Assembly: GCA_049801375.1 (NCBI GenBank)
Contig: JBARKJ010000133.1
Location: 1 to 26,445 of the forward strand
Length of the DNA stretch: 26,445 nt
DNA from: JBARKJ01 sp049801375
GTDB lineage: Bacteria; Nitrospirota; JACRHJ01
Direction of reading: 5' to 3'
The notes beneath the pieces were generated by a model. It did not search any database and was not told the DNA's origin. It saw only the letters and a program-made list of their open reading frames with translations. How positions within the stretch are numbered: the first letter of the stretch is position 1; every line of letters begins with the position of its first letter. The position numbers and the translations under genes are program-made. This document shows, in pieces, positions 8,317-15,536 of this stretch.

Positions 8317-8559
8317 TTAGGACAACGGACTTTTAGTATGCCATTTCAGAAATTCTTCCTTGGATACCTCGACATCATTTAATATCTTACGAAGAATCCC
8401 TCGTCCCAAATCCTCGCCTTTATGGTAAGGAACAACGCATGTTCTGCCGTCGGCGTGCCTGAAAAATTTATGGCTCCCTTTTTGCCTGACTTCGGAGAAT
8501 CCCCACTCGTTTAAAAATTTTATGACTCTGTCGGCTCTGACGGCTGGGAACGTGGTCAT
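8317..8559 (-). CDS. hicA: HicA-type toxin (mRNA interferase)
   Basis: HicA toxins cleave mRNA independently of the ribosome through a double-stranded-RNA-binding-like fold and one catalytic histidine. The 80 residues include VIKFLNEWGFSEVRQKGSHKFF, with the expected catalytic His30 in GSH, then a PYHKGEDLGRGILRKIL segment typical of the family. Its ATG overlaps the hicB stop by 4 bp (ATGA), indicating translational coupling with the antitoxin made first. This hicB-hicA order is the reverse of the E. coli K-12 locus but common elsewhere. It is surrounded by repeats and non-core DNA, fitting an acquired module. Confidence 0.92.
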   Translation of the reverse strand: MTTFPAVRADRVIKFLNEWGFSEVRQKGSHKFFRHADGRTCVVPYHKGEDLGRGILRKILNDVEVSKEEFLKWHTKSPLS

Positions 8560-8768
8560 TTCACGACTTCGACCTGCTGGACCCCGACAAAACGCAGATG
8601 TTCGGGTTCCTCTTCTTCCATGCAGAGCTCTATGACTTCCTTGACGCGCGGGATGAGTTCGTCCATTGACTTGGCCTGCGTGTAGCAGCTTTTGAGGGCA
8701 GGGACGGTGGCGACGTAATAGCCGTCTTCGTCCTGTTCTATCAATACGGAAAAATTATACACTTTCAT
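8556..8768 (-). CDS. hicB: HicB-type antitoxin
   Basis: HicB neutralises HicA by masking its active site. The 70-residue product has the partial RNase H-like fold pattern: FSVLIEQDEDGYYVATVPALKSCYTQAKSMDE, then a helix rich in Glu. I chose the ATG at 8768 because AGGAGC lies 5-6 bp upstream; a longer frame to 8828 would add 20 unlikely residues. No separate DNA-binding domain (HTH or ribbon-helix-helix) is visible at the C-terminus, so autorepression, if present, would need another mechanism. It overlaps hicA by 4 bp. Confidence 0.88.
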   Translation of the reverse strand: MKVYNFSVLIEQDEDGYYVATVPALKSCYTQAKSMDELIPRVKEVIELCMEEEEPEHLRFVGVQQVEVVK

Positions 8769-8895
8769 GTTAAGCTCCTGATAATCGTCATCTATCTTAA
8801 GGTTATTGATTTTTAACGGCATTGTCAACGATATTCATTAAGGCAGTCTTCTAATTCATTGACTTATCCCCGTAAAAAAGCTATAAATCCCGTCT

Positions 8896-9804
8896 ATGGA
8901 ACTACTGCTGCAACAGCTCATTAACGGCCTGACGGTGGGCGCGGTGTACGCCCTTATCGCGCTCGGGTACACGATGGTGTACGGCATACTGGAGCTTATC
9001 AACTTCGCGCACGGCGAGATATACATGCTGGGTGCGTACCTGGGCATCATCCTGCTTGGCTTCCTCACCGCGACCGGCGTGACCGCGCTATCCCTTCCGC
9101 TCTCCATACTCATCACGATAATCGCGGCGGGCGCAATCTGCGCGGCGTACGGCGCGACGATGGAAAAAATCGCGTACAGGCCGCTACGGGAGGCCCCGCG
9201 ATTGGCCCCGTTAATCTCCGCGATGGGCATGTCCATTTTCCTCCAGAACTACGTGATGCTGACACAAGGCCCGAACGACAAGGTCTTCCCGCAGGTGATA
9301 CCGATGACCAAGTTCAAGTTCATGGGCGTGGACGTGACGTATATACAGTTATTTATAATGGGCGCGTCGCTCGTGATGATGGCGGCGCTGCATTTCTTCA
9401 TCATGAAGACGAAGATGGGCAAGGCCATGCGCGCGACGGCGCTGGACAAAAAAGCCGCCGGGCTGATGGGGATAAACATAGACTCCGTCATATCCGTAAC
9501 GTTCATCCTGGGCTCCTTCCTCGCGGCGGTCGCCGGGGTGATGGTCGGCATATATTACGGCACGGTGAACTTCTACATCGGTTATATTGCGGGCATGAAG
9601 GCCTTCACGGCGGCGGTGCTGGGCGGCATCGGGAACGTCCCAGGCGCGATGCTCGGCGGCTTTATCCTTGGGATACTGGAAAGCCTCGGGGCCGGGTATC
9701 TGTGGCCGGAATACAAAGACGCGTTCGCGTTCCTCGTGCTGGTATTGATACTGATCATCCGTCCGCAGGGGCTCCTGGGCGAGCGCGTGCCGGATAAAGT
9801 TTAA
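8896..9804 (+). CDS. livH: Branched-chain amino acid ABC transporter permease LivH
   Basis: LivH is one of two inner-membrane permeases of the high-affinity leucine/isoleucine/valine importer. The 302-residue protein is hydrophobic throughout, with about eight membrane segments. It starts LLLQQLINGLTVGAVYALIA and continues GYTMVYGILELINFAHGEIY, the family signature, with the EAA-like loop around GKAMRATALDKKAAGLMGIN. The C-terminus ends IRPQGLLGERV. No strong Shine-Dalgarno precedes the ATG. livM follows after 115 bp containing a repeat. The ATPases livG and livF and a binding protein are not in the window. Confidence 0.94.
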   Translation: MELLLQQLINGLTVGAVYALIALGYTMVYGILELINFAHGEIYMLGAYLGIILLGFLTATGVTALSLPLSILITIIAAGAICAAYGATMEKIAYRPLREAPRLAPLISAMGMSIFLQNYVMLTQGPNDKVFPQVIPMTKFKFMGVDVTYIQLFIMGASLVMMAALHFFIMKTKMGKAMRATALDKKAAGLMGINIDSVISVTFILGSFLAAVAGVMVGIYYGTVNFYIGYIAGMKAFTAAVLGGIGNVPGAMLGGFILGILESLGAGYLWPEYKDAFAFLVLVLILIIRPQGLLGERVPDKV

Positions 9805-9814
9805 AACCTTTTTC

Positions 9815-9834
9815 ACCTTTTTACGGCAAAAGGT
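9815..9834. other. Hairpin between livH and livM
   Basis: ACCTTTT (9815-9821) and AAAAGGT (9828-9834) form a perfect 7 bp stem with a 6 nt loop, 10 bp after the livH stop. No T-run follows, so it may stabilise or separate the mRNA ends rather than terminate. It adjoins the palindromic repeat at 9841. Confidence 0.45.
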
Positions 9835-9840
9835 AGGGGT

Positions 9841-9881
9841 CCCCGCCGCTTACCGAGGGTAGTTACGAGGTTAGCGTGGGG
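9841..9881. repeat. Copy 2 of the 41-42 bp imperfect palindromic repeat
   Basis: This copy matches 8175-8216 almost base for base, including the CGCTTACCGAGGGTAGTT core and the GAGGTTAGCG right arm. It sits between livH and livM in the same orientation as copy 1. CCCC and GGGG ends close an imperfect stem. Confidence 0.75.
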
Positions 9882-9919
9882 CGGTCGCCAAAAACGGTTA
9901 AAGTAGCGGATTTTTTAAA

Positions 9920-11047
9920 ATGAATAAATATTTAAAATGCCTGCTTACCGGAATATGGATTGGCCTTCTCGCCGTTCCATTCGCCGGGATTGTCAGGGCC
10001 GCGTACATCGCCTCCGCGGTAGCCGCCGGGTCTGCTGTGGCGACATTTTTTATCCAACTGAGGCGCGCGGGGACCATCAAACTCCCGGCGCAAGGCGCGC
10101 TGATTGAGAGGGTAGAAAAATTCTACACCGGCCCTAAGAAAATAATTGCGATATCAATCCTAGCCGCGGCGCTTGTCGCGTTTCCTTTCGTCACGGACCG
10201 CTACGCGCTTGACCTCGCTACGCAGACCGGGATATATATCGTCCTCGCGCTGGGGCTGAACCTCGTTGTCGGGCAGACCGGGCTTTTAGTGCTTGGATAC
10301 GTGGCGTTCTACGCCGTCGGGGCGTACACGTACGCCATCCTCGCGACAGGGCATTGGATAAACTTCTGGGCCGCGCTTCCCATCGCCGCGTTCATGGCGG
10401 GTATTTTCGGCTTCGTCCTTGGCGCGCCAACGCTTCGGCTCCGGGGCGATTACCTGGCCATCGTCACGCTCGGGTTCGGCGAGATCATCCGGATAGTGCT
10501 GAACAACTGGGACAAGCTGACCGGCGGGCCGAACGGCATCACGGACATCCCCAGGCCGAAGATCGGCTCTTTCGAGTTCAGCAGCCTGACGCCCTACTAT
10601 TACCTCGTGCTGGCGTTTGCCGCGCTGGTCATATTTTTCGTGAGCAGGCTGAACGACTCCCGCATAGGCCGCGCATGGATTGCCATACGCGAGGACGAGA
10701 CGGCGGCGGAGGCGATGGGCGTGAACACGACGTGGCTGAAGCTTTTGTCATTCGCGCTGGGGGCGGTACTTGCGGGATTGGCGGGTGTTTTTTACGCGGC
10801 CAAGATGGGTTTTGTAAGCCCCGAGAGTTTTAATTTCCTGGAATCGGTAATCATCCTCTGCATGGTGGTGCTCGGCGGGATGGGGAGCATACCCGGCGTC
10901 ATCCTCGGGGCGGTTGTGCTGTATGTCCTGCCGGAGGCGCTTCGGGATTTTCAGCAGTTCCGCATGCTGATATTCGGAGGCTCGCTCGTGGCCCTGATGG
11001 TGTTCCGCCCGCAGGGGATAATCGGGACGAGGCGGCGGGGAGTGTAG
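9920..11047 (+). CDS. livM: Branched-chain amino acid ABC transporter permease LivM
   Basis: LivM is the second permease of the branched-chain amino acid importer and pairs with LivH in the inner membrane. The 375-residue protein has an N-terminal two-helix extension (residues 1-55) and a short polar linker. The conserved core begins at about residue 75: ATQTGIYIVLALGLNLVVGQ, LRLRGDYLAIVTLGFGEIIR, GPNGITDIPRP and AIREDETAAEAMGVN (EAA loop). It ends FRPQGIIGTRR. The ribosome binding site is weak, so the exact start is less certain. It follows livH on the same strand, but livG and livF do not follow; an AT-rich orphan gene does. Confidence 0.93.
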   Translation: MNKYLKCLLTGIWIGLLAVPFAGIVRAAYIASAVAAGSAVATFFIQLRRAGTIKLPAQGALIERVEKFYTGPKKIIAISILAAALVAFPFVTDRYALDLATQTGIYIVLALGLNLVVGQTGLLVLGYVAFYAVGAYTYAILATGHWINFWAALPIAAFMAGIFGFVLGAPTLRLRGDYLAIVTLGFGEIIRIVLNNWDKLTGGPNGITDIPRPKIGSFEFSSLTPYYYLVLAFAALVIFFVSRLNDSRIGRAWIAIREDETAAEAMGVNTTWLKLLSFALGAVLAGLAGVFYAAKMGFVSPESFNFLESVIILCMVVLGGMGSIPGVILGAVVLYVLPEALRDFQQFRMLIFGGSLVALMVFRPQGIIGTRRRGV

Positions 11048-11110
11048 ATGAAGCAAAAAGAAGTGAGTGATTAAGGGCTAACGTTACAAAACAATAATAG
11101 GAATTTCTAA

Positions 11111-11794
11111 ATGAATGAAGACTTAGACAACGCACGAAAACTTGCCGATTTAATTGTAGCATCCCTTCCCAAGCGAATTGAGATTGCCGCTCTCTCTTTA
11201 AACTCAAAGCTACCGTTCAAAGCTCTTGGACTTCGCGAACTACTGATTCATAGAATGGCGGATTTAGCGACAGCAGCAGTTGACCTGTTCTATCAAAAGA
11301 AAGCGATTCCAGCAGTTATAATAACCCGCGCTGCAATTGAAACTCTATCTATTTTATATGCCCTCCATGAGCAGACAAATGAATTTCTAAGTGAGAAAAA
11401 TATCCCCAAATTTGACGATTTTTTGATGAAAAGTTCCATGGGCTCAAGAAAAAACCCAGATTTACCTGCGCCCACGAATATCCTTACGTTTATAAAAAAA
11501 ATTGAAAAAGATTATCCTGATTTCGGTTTTGAATTTTATTATGAAACTCTGTGTGAGTACACCCATCCAAACTGGGCAGGCACATTTGGTTCTTATGGAC
11601 TATTGGATAGAGACGCTTTGGTTCTTCAGTTAGGTCCAACAGAAAGAGCTAATGCTTCAAATATTGGAATCCTAGCTCTTTGTTCTACATTGGAAGCTTT
11701 TCGTTTCTTTTATAATAGCTTGAGCGATCCTCTACTTCAACTGAATGATTACTTTGAAAAGCAGGTCCCCGATAGCGAGGACCTTACCTTTTAA
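11111..11794 (+). CDS. Hypothetical protein, AT-rich accessory gene
   Basis: I do not recognise a characterised function. The 227-residue protein is predicted to be mostly helical and soluble. It has VIITRAAIETLSILYALHEQ (residues 69-88) and a conserved-looking YETLCEYTHPNW (144-155). Such RxxxE plus TH pairs recall the uncharacterised DUF5677/HEPN-like helical families, but this is only a resemblance. A ribosome binding site AGGA lies 8-9 bp before the ATG. The gene is clearly more AT-rich than livM before it and the deacetylase gene after it, with AT-ending codons, which suggests recent acquisition. It ends 5 bp from the convergent deacetylase gene. Confidence 0.8.
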   Translation: MNEDLDNARKLADLIVASLPKRIEIAALSLNSKLPFKALGLRELLIHRMADLATAAVDLFYQKKAIPAVIITRAAIETLSILYALHEQTNEFLSEKNIPKFDDFLMKSSMGSRKNPDLPAPTNILTFIKKIEKDYPDFGFEFYYETLCEYTHPNWAGTFGSYGLLDRDALVLQLGPTERANASNIGILALCSTLEAFRFFYNSLSDPLLQLNDYFEKQVPDSEDLTF

Positions 11795-11799
11795 CGAAC

Positions 11800-12924
11800 T
11801 TAATGCAGCAGCGGAATCTCTTTTCTCAGCTTTACCAGCATCTCTTCCGCGGCCTGGCGCTGTCTTTTTAAATCGCTTGCCGACTGTTCCACTGGCCCTT
11901 TATCGCGCAGGAAATTTCCAGACAGGCCGTGTTCCTTCAGGAGCGCCTTGTAGTCCGCCGGGAGTTCGTCCGGCAGGTCAATTCCGGACATTACGCCGAA
12001 GGCGAGCGCCCAGCACCGCGCCGTCTTCGCCACGTCGTATCCGCCGCCGCCCAACGCAACCCACGGGCGGTTCATTTTTTTATACGCCTTCACCGCCGCC
12101 TCGAAACCGTTTGTCGAAAGCAGGAAGTGGGTGAGGGGGTCCGTATCCATGGTGTCCGCGCCGAGCTGCGTTACCAGCACGTCCGGGTTGAACTTCTCAA
12201 TCAGCGGCGGCACAAGCTGATTAAACGCCCAGACGAAAACCTCGTCGCCCGTTTCCGGAGCGAGCGGAAGGTTCACGGCATAACCCTTGCCCCTGCCCGC
12301 GCCGCTATCTTCCGGGAAGCCCGTGCCGGGGAAGAGGTAATGACCGTTTTCGTGCAGCGAGACGGTGAGAACCTTATCCGTCTCGTAGAATACGTGCTGG
12401 ACTCCGTCGCCGTGGTGGGCGTCGATATCCACGTACGCCACACGAAGGCCCTGTTTCACCAGATACATTATGGCGACGGCGGGGTCGTTGATGTAGCAGA
12501 ACCCGGATGCGCGAGAGGGCATCGCGTGGTGGAGGCCGCCGGAGATATTGAACGCCGCTGACGCTTCGCCGCCATGCACCGCCCGCGCGGCCTGAAGTGA
12601 CGCGCCGGTTGAAAGCATCGAGCCGGCATAGACTCCCTTGAAGGCCGGGTTGTCCCCGTAGCCCAGGCCCCAATAGGCGGGGTTATCCGGCGCGCGGCCT
12701 TCGTCTATGCCTTGAAGTACGTCCAGGTATTCCGGGCCATGCACCCACTCGGCCTCTTCGCGCGTGCAGGGAAGGGCCTCGATTTCGTTGACCGCTTCCG
12801 CCTCGAATGCCCCGCAAGCTTTCAGCAGTTCGTGCGTAAGCTTCAGCCGGAGCATCTTCAGCGGGTGCGAAGTGCCGTAGTCGTAGTCCTGGAATTTTTC
12901 GGAGTATACGAATGCCGTCGTCAT
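11800..12924 (-). CDS. acuC: Histone deacetylase-family protein, AcuC type
   Basis: This belongs to the class I arginase/deacetylase fold. AcuC deacetylates proteins such as acetyl-CoA synthetase in Bacillus; other members act on acetylpolyamines. The 374 residues carry the full active site: the His pair GGLHHAMPS (His132, His133), zinc ligands in VDIDAHHGD (Asp168, His170) and GAD (Asp257), and the catalytic tyrosine in GGGGYD (Tyr296). The ATG overlaps the stop of the upstream acetoacetate-decarboxylase-like gene by 4 bp, so it is the last gene of a coupled set. The substrate here is unknown; the AcuC label follows length and overall motif pattern. Confidence 0.9.
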   Translation of the reverse strand: MTTAFVYSEKFQDYDYGTSHPLKMLRLKLTHELLKACGAFEAEAVNEIEALPCTREEAEWVHGPEYLDVLQGIDEGRAPDNPAYWGLGYGDNPAFKGVYAGSMLSTGASLQAARAVHGGEASAAFNISGGLHHAMPSRASGFCYINDPAVAIMYLVKQGLRVAYVDIDAHHGDGVQHVFYETDKVLTVSLHENGHYLFPGTGFPEDSGAGRGKGYAVNLPLAPETGDEVFVWAFNQLVPPLIEKFNPDVLVTQLGADTMDTDPLTHFLLSTNGFEAAVKAYKKMNRPWVALGGGGYDVAKTARCWALAFGVMSGIDLPDELPADYKALLKEHGLSGNFLRDKGPVEQSASDLKRQRQAAEEMLVKLRKEIPLLH

Positions 12925-13556
12925 TTGCGGCTTCTGCTCATCGGAGTGCCCAGGACGTTCTCTCTTTGAATCACCCGCTGTCCCGCTAACTCCGGCTCCT
13001 TGTATATTACGTTCGACGTGTCCCAGTATACCGTTATCAGTTTCGGGCCGAACGGGAAACTCTTCAATGGGCTGTCATCAGGCATGTCCACATCCGAGAG
13101 CGAAATCCCGATGCGCGAGATCATGTGGTTCTGCAGATAGACTACGTTGGTCCCTTTAAGGCAGAGAAACGGAAGGGTCCCGGTGAACGGGATGTTGCTG
13201 ACGATCGGGCGCATCCTGATGCTGACAAGCCCGCTTCCCCCGGAGGCGACGTCGAGCGTGACGAGCTTGCCGCTCCCGCCCCATTTAAACTGGCCGCTGC
13301 GAGCGCCGTCCCCGGCGGGCTTGTTATCCATGCAGAAGTTTTCCGTGAAGTACCCTTTTTTGTCCCCGAACTGGACGTAGGCCGGCAGGAGCCCGAACTC
13401 GCTCATGACTTCCTTGCCCCGGCTGTACCGCGCGGCGTATATCCCGCCCAGGGTATAGCCGGGCACGACCTCCGAAACCTTGAGCGGCTCCGGTATCCGG
13501 TCCTTCACTTTTTTTACCGGGACCAGGTAGAGTATGGTCATGCTAAGAGATTTCAC
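12921..13556 (-). CDS. Acetoacetate decarboxylase-like (ADC superfamily) protein
   Basis: The 211-residue protein begins LYLVPVKKVKDRIPEPLKVSEV, the usual opening of the acetoacetate decarboxylase-like beta-barrel fold. It continues with YAARYSRGKEVMSEFGLLPA and a GYFTENFCMDN region. Members include true acetoacetate decarboxylases and many proteins of unknown substrate; I could not place the catalytic lysine with confidence, so function is open. The start is GTG at 13556: it overlaps the ABC-F stop (GTGA) and has AGAGGT 3-4 bp upstream; the ATG at 13541 lacks a site. It is coupled on both sides by 4 bp overlaps. Confidence 0.72.
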   Translation of the reverse strand: MKSLSMTILYLVPVKKVKDRIPEPLKVSEVVPGYTLGGIYAARYSRGKEVMSEFGLLPAYVQFGDKKGYFTENFCMDNKPAGDGARSGQFKWGGSGKLVTLDVASGGSGLVSIRMRPIVSNIPFTGTLPFLCLKGTNVVYLQNHMISRIGISLSDVDMPDDSPLKSFPFGPKLITVYWDTSNVIYKEPELAGQRVIQRENVLGTPMSRSRK

Positions 13557-15496
13557 GATACCTCTTTTTCCAGAAGGTCGTAAAGCCCGTCCCTTTTCGT
13601 TTTTAATTCATTATACCACCGCGTAATATCCGATACCTGGTTAAAATCTCCATAAACCTCCGGTCTTAAGAGTTTTTCCTCGGCGGCTTTAAGCTCGTCC
13701 TCAAGCCCCTCTATCTCCCTTTCCAGCTCCGCTATCCGCCGCTCTTTTAATTTTATATCTTTTTCTTTCTTCTTTTCAAGGGCTTGTTTCTGCTTGCGGT
13801 CCTCCCATGCGGCCCTGCCTTCGTTTTCCGGCTCCCGGCTTTCGACCTCCGTCTGAAGTTTTTTCTCCAGGGTATAGGAGTAGTTCCCCCAGTATTCGGT
13901 CAATCTGCCGCCGGATAGCTCATATGTTTTTTCCGAAAAACTGTCCAGAAAATAGCGGTCGTGCGATACGGCGAGGACCGTGCCGCCGAAGCTTTTCAGC
14001 GCCTCCTCTAAGGCCTCGCGGGACGGTATGTCCAGGTGGTTCGTCGGCTCGTCCAGCACCAGCAGGTTCGCCCCGGCGAGGATTGTCTTGGCGAGCGCCA
14101 GCCGTCCCTTCTCGCCGCCGCTTAAATCCCCGACCTTCTTCTGGACATTGTCCCCGGAGAAAAGGAACGAGCCTAAGAGGTCGCGCATCTCCTGTTCCGG
14201 GGCGAGGGGCTTCGCGGCCCATATCTCGTCCAGGACCGTGTTAGTCTCGCCCAGGCCCTCAAGCCCCTGCGCGTAATATGCCGCCTTCACGTTAGGCGAG
14301 ATGAATATCTCACCCGCGTCCGGTTTCGTCTCTCCGAGTATTATTTTAAGGAGCGTGCTCTTGCCGCCGCCGTTCCTGCCGATTATCCCGGCGCGCTCGC
14401 CACGCCTGACTGTAAAATTTACGTCTTTCAAGACCTCTTTCGCCCCGAATGATTTCGAGACCCCGTCCGCTTTCACGACCGTATCGGCGGAGCGCTTGAC
14501 TTCTCCCCATTCAAACGACAGGCCCGCCGCGTCCCCCTTTGGCCTGGGCGGCATGTCGAACCTCGCCAGGCGCTTCTCGCGTCCCTTGGCCTGGCGCGCA
14601 TGGACTCCCGCGCGCATCCGGTTGATGTACTCTTTTTCTTTTTCCAGCCTCGCGCTCATCAGGTCGTAGTGCCTCTGCCTGTCCGCGATTCTTTTATCTT
14701 TCTCTAACCTGTACGCGGTAAAGCCGCCGTTATATTCCTCGGCCTGGCCGTCCTCTATCTCTATTATCCGGCCGACGACCCGGTCGAGGAAATAGCGGTC
14801 GTGCGATACGAGAAGGACGGTGCCGGGATAGTTTTTAAGGAACTCCTCCAGCCAGAGTATAGCCGGGACGTCAAGGTGGTTCGTCGGCTCATCCAGCATC
14901 AGGAGGTCGTTCTGGGCGAGGAGGATTTTCGCAAGGTATAGCCGCGTGCGCTGGCCGCCGCTTAAGGTGGAGATTTTTCTGTCGAACTCGTCTTTATCGA
15001 ACCCGAGGCCGGCAAGCGCCCCGGAGACCAAACTGTCGTAGGCGTAACCGCCGCTCTTCTCAAACTCTTCCTGAACGTGGCCGTAATCTTCGAGGGCTTT
15101 GTCGCAGCCCCTCCCGGAAGACGCGACCGGTAGACCGGCTGCGGCGGCGGAGGCCGGTAGACCGGCGTCAGAAAGTGCGGCTGCGGCTTCGTGGAGCCTG
15201 GTTTTAAGGGAGAGGACGTCCGGCCGGGCGGAGAGCATCTCTTCGATGAGGGTATTCCCCTCCGCGTACACGGCCTCCTGTTCGAGATAGCCGACCTTTA
15301 TCCCGCGAGTGAACGCCATCTCGCCGGAGTCGGGCGCAGACCTGCCGCTTATTATATCGAGGAGGGTGGTTTTGCCGCTGCCGTTCCTGCCGATGAGGCC
15401 GGTTTTTTCGCCGGGGGAAAGGGTGAAGCTGACGCCCCGCAGGATTTCGCGCGCGCCCCAGGATTTTTTTATACCGTTAAGGCTCAGCAGGCTCAA
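13553..15496 (-). CDS. ABC-F family ATPase (Uup/YdiF-like)
   Basis: This is a soluble twin-ATPase protein without membrane segments, of the class that acts on ribosomes. Domain one has Walker A GRNGSGKTT (36-44), signature LSGGQRTRL (178-186) and Walker B LLMLDEPTNHLD. Domain two has GRNGGGKST (373-381), LSGGEKGRL (458-466) and LLVLDEPTNHLD. An arginine/lysine-rich linker and a charged C-terminal coiled coil (about 560-647) resemble Uup. Domain one has an Ala-rich insertion at 103-131. The start is a rare TTG at 15496: an in-frame TAA lies two codons upstream, so no longer form is possible. The dnaB stop lies 40 bp upstream. Confidence 0.92.
   Translation of the reverse strand: MSLLSLNGIKKSWGAREILRGVSFTLSPGEKTGLIGRNGSGKTTLLDIISGRSAPDSGEMAFTRGIKVGYLEQEAVYAEGNTLIEEMLSARPDVLSLKTRLHEAAAALSDAGLPASAAAAGLPVASSGRGCDKALEDYGHVQEEFEKSGGYAYDSLVSGALAGLGFDKDEFDRKISTLSGGQRTRLYLAKILLAQNDLLMLDEPTNHLDVPAILWLEEFLKNYPGTVLLVSHDRYFLDRVVGRIIEIEDGQAEEYNGGFTAYRLEKDKRIADRQRHYDLMSARLEKEKEYINRMRAGVHARQAKGREKRLARFDMPPRPKGDAAGLSFEWGEVKRSADTVVKADGVSKSFGAKEVLKDVNFTVRRGERAGIIGRNGGGKSTLLKIILGETKPDAGEIFISPNVKAAYYAQGLEGLGETNTVLDEIWAAKPLAPEQEMRDLLGSFLFSGDNVQKKVGDLSGGEKGRLALAKTILAGANLLVLDEPTNHLDIPSREALEEALKSFGGTVLAVSHDRYFLDSFSEKTYELSGGRLTEYWGNYSYTLEKKLQTEVESREPENEGRAAWEDRKQKQALEKKKEKDIKLKERRIAELEREIEGLEDELKAAEEKLLRPEVYGDFNQVSDITRWYNELKTKRDGLYDLLEKEVS
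15127..15166. repeat. 13 bp direct repeat inside the ABC-F gene
   Basis: CCGGTAGACCGGC occurs at 15127-15139 and 15154-15166, separated by a GCGGCGG run. The unit is itself partly palindromic. It encodes the AGLP...AGLP part of the Ala-rich insertion in the first ATPase domain, so the insertion probably arose by local duplication. Confidence 0.7.
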
Positions 15497-15536
15497 GGTT
15501 TAATATTCTGTCTTCGTTGCACTCTGGACAGGTAAG

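Noticed and set aside
11048..11074. Tiny open frame after livM as a remnant of livG
   Set aside because: Only eight codons (MKQKEVSD) with no livG-specific motif; cannot be supported.
11075..11110. Integron attC-like GGCTAACGTTAC before the AT-rich gene
   Set aside because: The core GTTRRRY site is not matched and no paired simple site or folding arms follow the gene.
11929..12561. Long plus-strand open frame (210 codons) opposite acuC
   Set aside because: It is a mirror frame of a GC-rich gene; the minus-strand AcuC has its full catalytic motif set.
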